DNA from: Thermoleophilaceae bacterium
GTDB lineage: Bacteria; Actinomycetota; Thermoleophilia; Solirubrobacterales; Thermoleophilaceae
Assembly: GCA_013696905.1 (NCBI GenBank)
Contig: JACCXP010000206.1
Coordinates: forward strand, 1-6,436
DNA: 6,436 bases
Direction: 5' to 3'
Part shown: piece after piece, positions 6,228 through 6,436 of the stretch
How positions within the stretch are numbered: position 1 is the stretch's first letter
How the letters are laid out: every line of letters begins with the position of its first letter
Notes under the pieces: generated by a model
Told to the model about the DNA's origin: nothing
What the model saw: the letters and a program-made list of their open reading frames with translations, nothing else
Databases searched by the model: none
Translations under genes and position numbers: made by a program

Positions 6228-6436
6228 ATGACACCTGCCAACGGCTCGCCGCGCTACCGAACCGACAAGGTCCGCGTCGCCATCATCGGCGTGGGCAACT
6301 GCGCCTCGTCGTTCGTCCAGGGCGTGCAGTACTACCGCGATGCCGACCCGGGCGCTCAGGTGCCGGGCCTCATGCACGTGGACCTCGGTGGATACCACGT
6401 GCGCGACATCGAGTTCAGCGCCGCCTTCGACGTCGA
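6228..6436 (+). CDS. ino1: Inositol-3-phosphate synthase (myo-inositol-1-phosphate synthase), 3'-truncated by window edge
   Basis: Only the first 69 codons are present, of a family that is usually about 360 residues in actinobacteria. After a short hydrophilic leader (about 14 residues) the NAD-binding Rossmann start reads [18 protein letters not shown], with the GxGNCAS loop at residues 21-27. It is followed by [17 protein letters not shown] and [15 protein letters not shown], which are hallmarks of the bacterial/actinobacterial MIPS type. The enzyme converts glucose-6-phosphate to 1L-myo-inositol 1-phosphate in the cytosol using NAD. In actinobacteria the product feeds phosphatidylinositol lipids and, where the pathway exists, mycothiol. 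The gene has its own strong ribosome binding site and a 104-base gap from ligD, so it probably has its own promoter; none could be identified with confidence. Confidence 0.92.
   Translation, partial: MTPANGSPRYRTDKVRVAIIGVGNCASSFVQGVQYYRDADPGAQVPGLMHVDLGGYHVRDIEFSAAFDV

Overview
The window is very GC-rich (roughly 70% by eye), with strong G/C third-position bias and GTG as well as ATG starts. Together with an actinobacterial-type inositol-3-phosphate synthase at the right edge and a three-domain LigD, this points to a chromosomal segment of an Actinomycetota bacterium. A lineage such as Thermoleophilia/Solirubrobacterales is plausible, but that is inference from gene style and not from any marker gene.

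Layout from left to right. (1) The 3' part of a class I glutamine amidotransferase gene (+), cut by the window start and ending at 620. (2) A convergent minus-strand pair read from 1620 down to 617: a DJ-1/PfpI-family gene followed, with a one-base stop/start overlap, by a vicinal-oxygen-chelate (glyoxalase-superfamily) gene. The VOC gene and the amidotransferase gene meet tail to tail, and both take their stop codons from one palindromic CTAG. (3) A 71-base divergent intergenic region (1621-1691). (4) An M3-family oligoendopeptidase (+), complete. (5) A 154-base stretch up to the preferred LigD start, then a complete LigD-type ATP-dependent DNA ligase (+) in the order phosphoesterase-ligase-polymerase. 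(6) A 104-base gap with a GC hairpin and a strong ribosome binding site, leading into the 5' end of inositol-3-phosphate synthase (+), cut by the window end.

Functionally this is ordinary housekeeping and stress chromosome. The minus-strand pair may be a small carbonyl/aldehyde or protein-damage detoxification operon. PepF-like M3 peptidase would degrade cytosolic oligopeptides. LigD is the end-processing and sealing enzyme of bacterial non-homologous end joining, but its partner Ku is not in the window. Ino1 makes inositol phosphate, which in actinobacteria feeds phosphatidylinositol and, in some lineages, mycothiol. I see no mobile element, CRISPR array, tRNA or rRNA, and no convincing undescribed system. 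The points most worth a second look are the DJ-1/VOC coupled pair with its apparently degenerate metal site, the shared-CTAG convergent stops, the start and regulation of ligD, and the structured leader of ino1.
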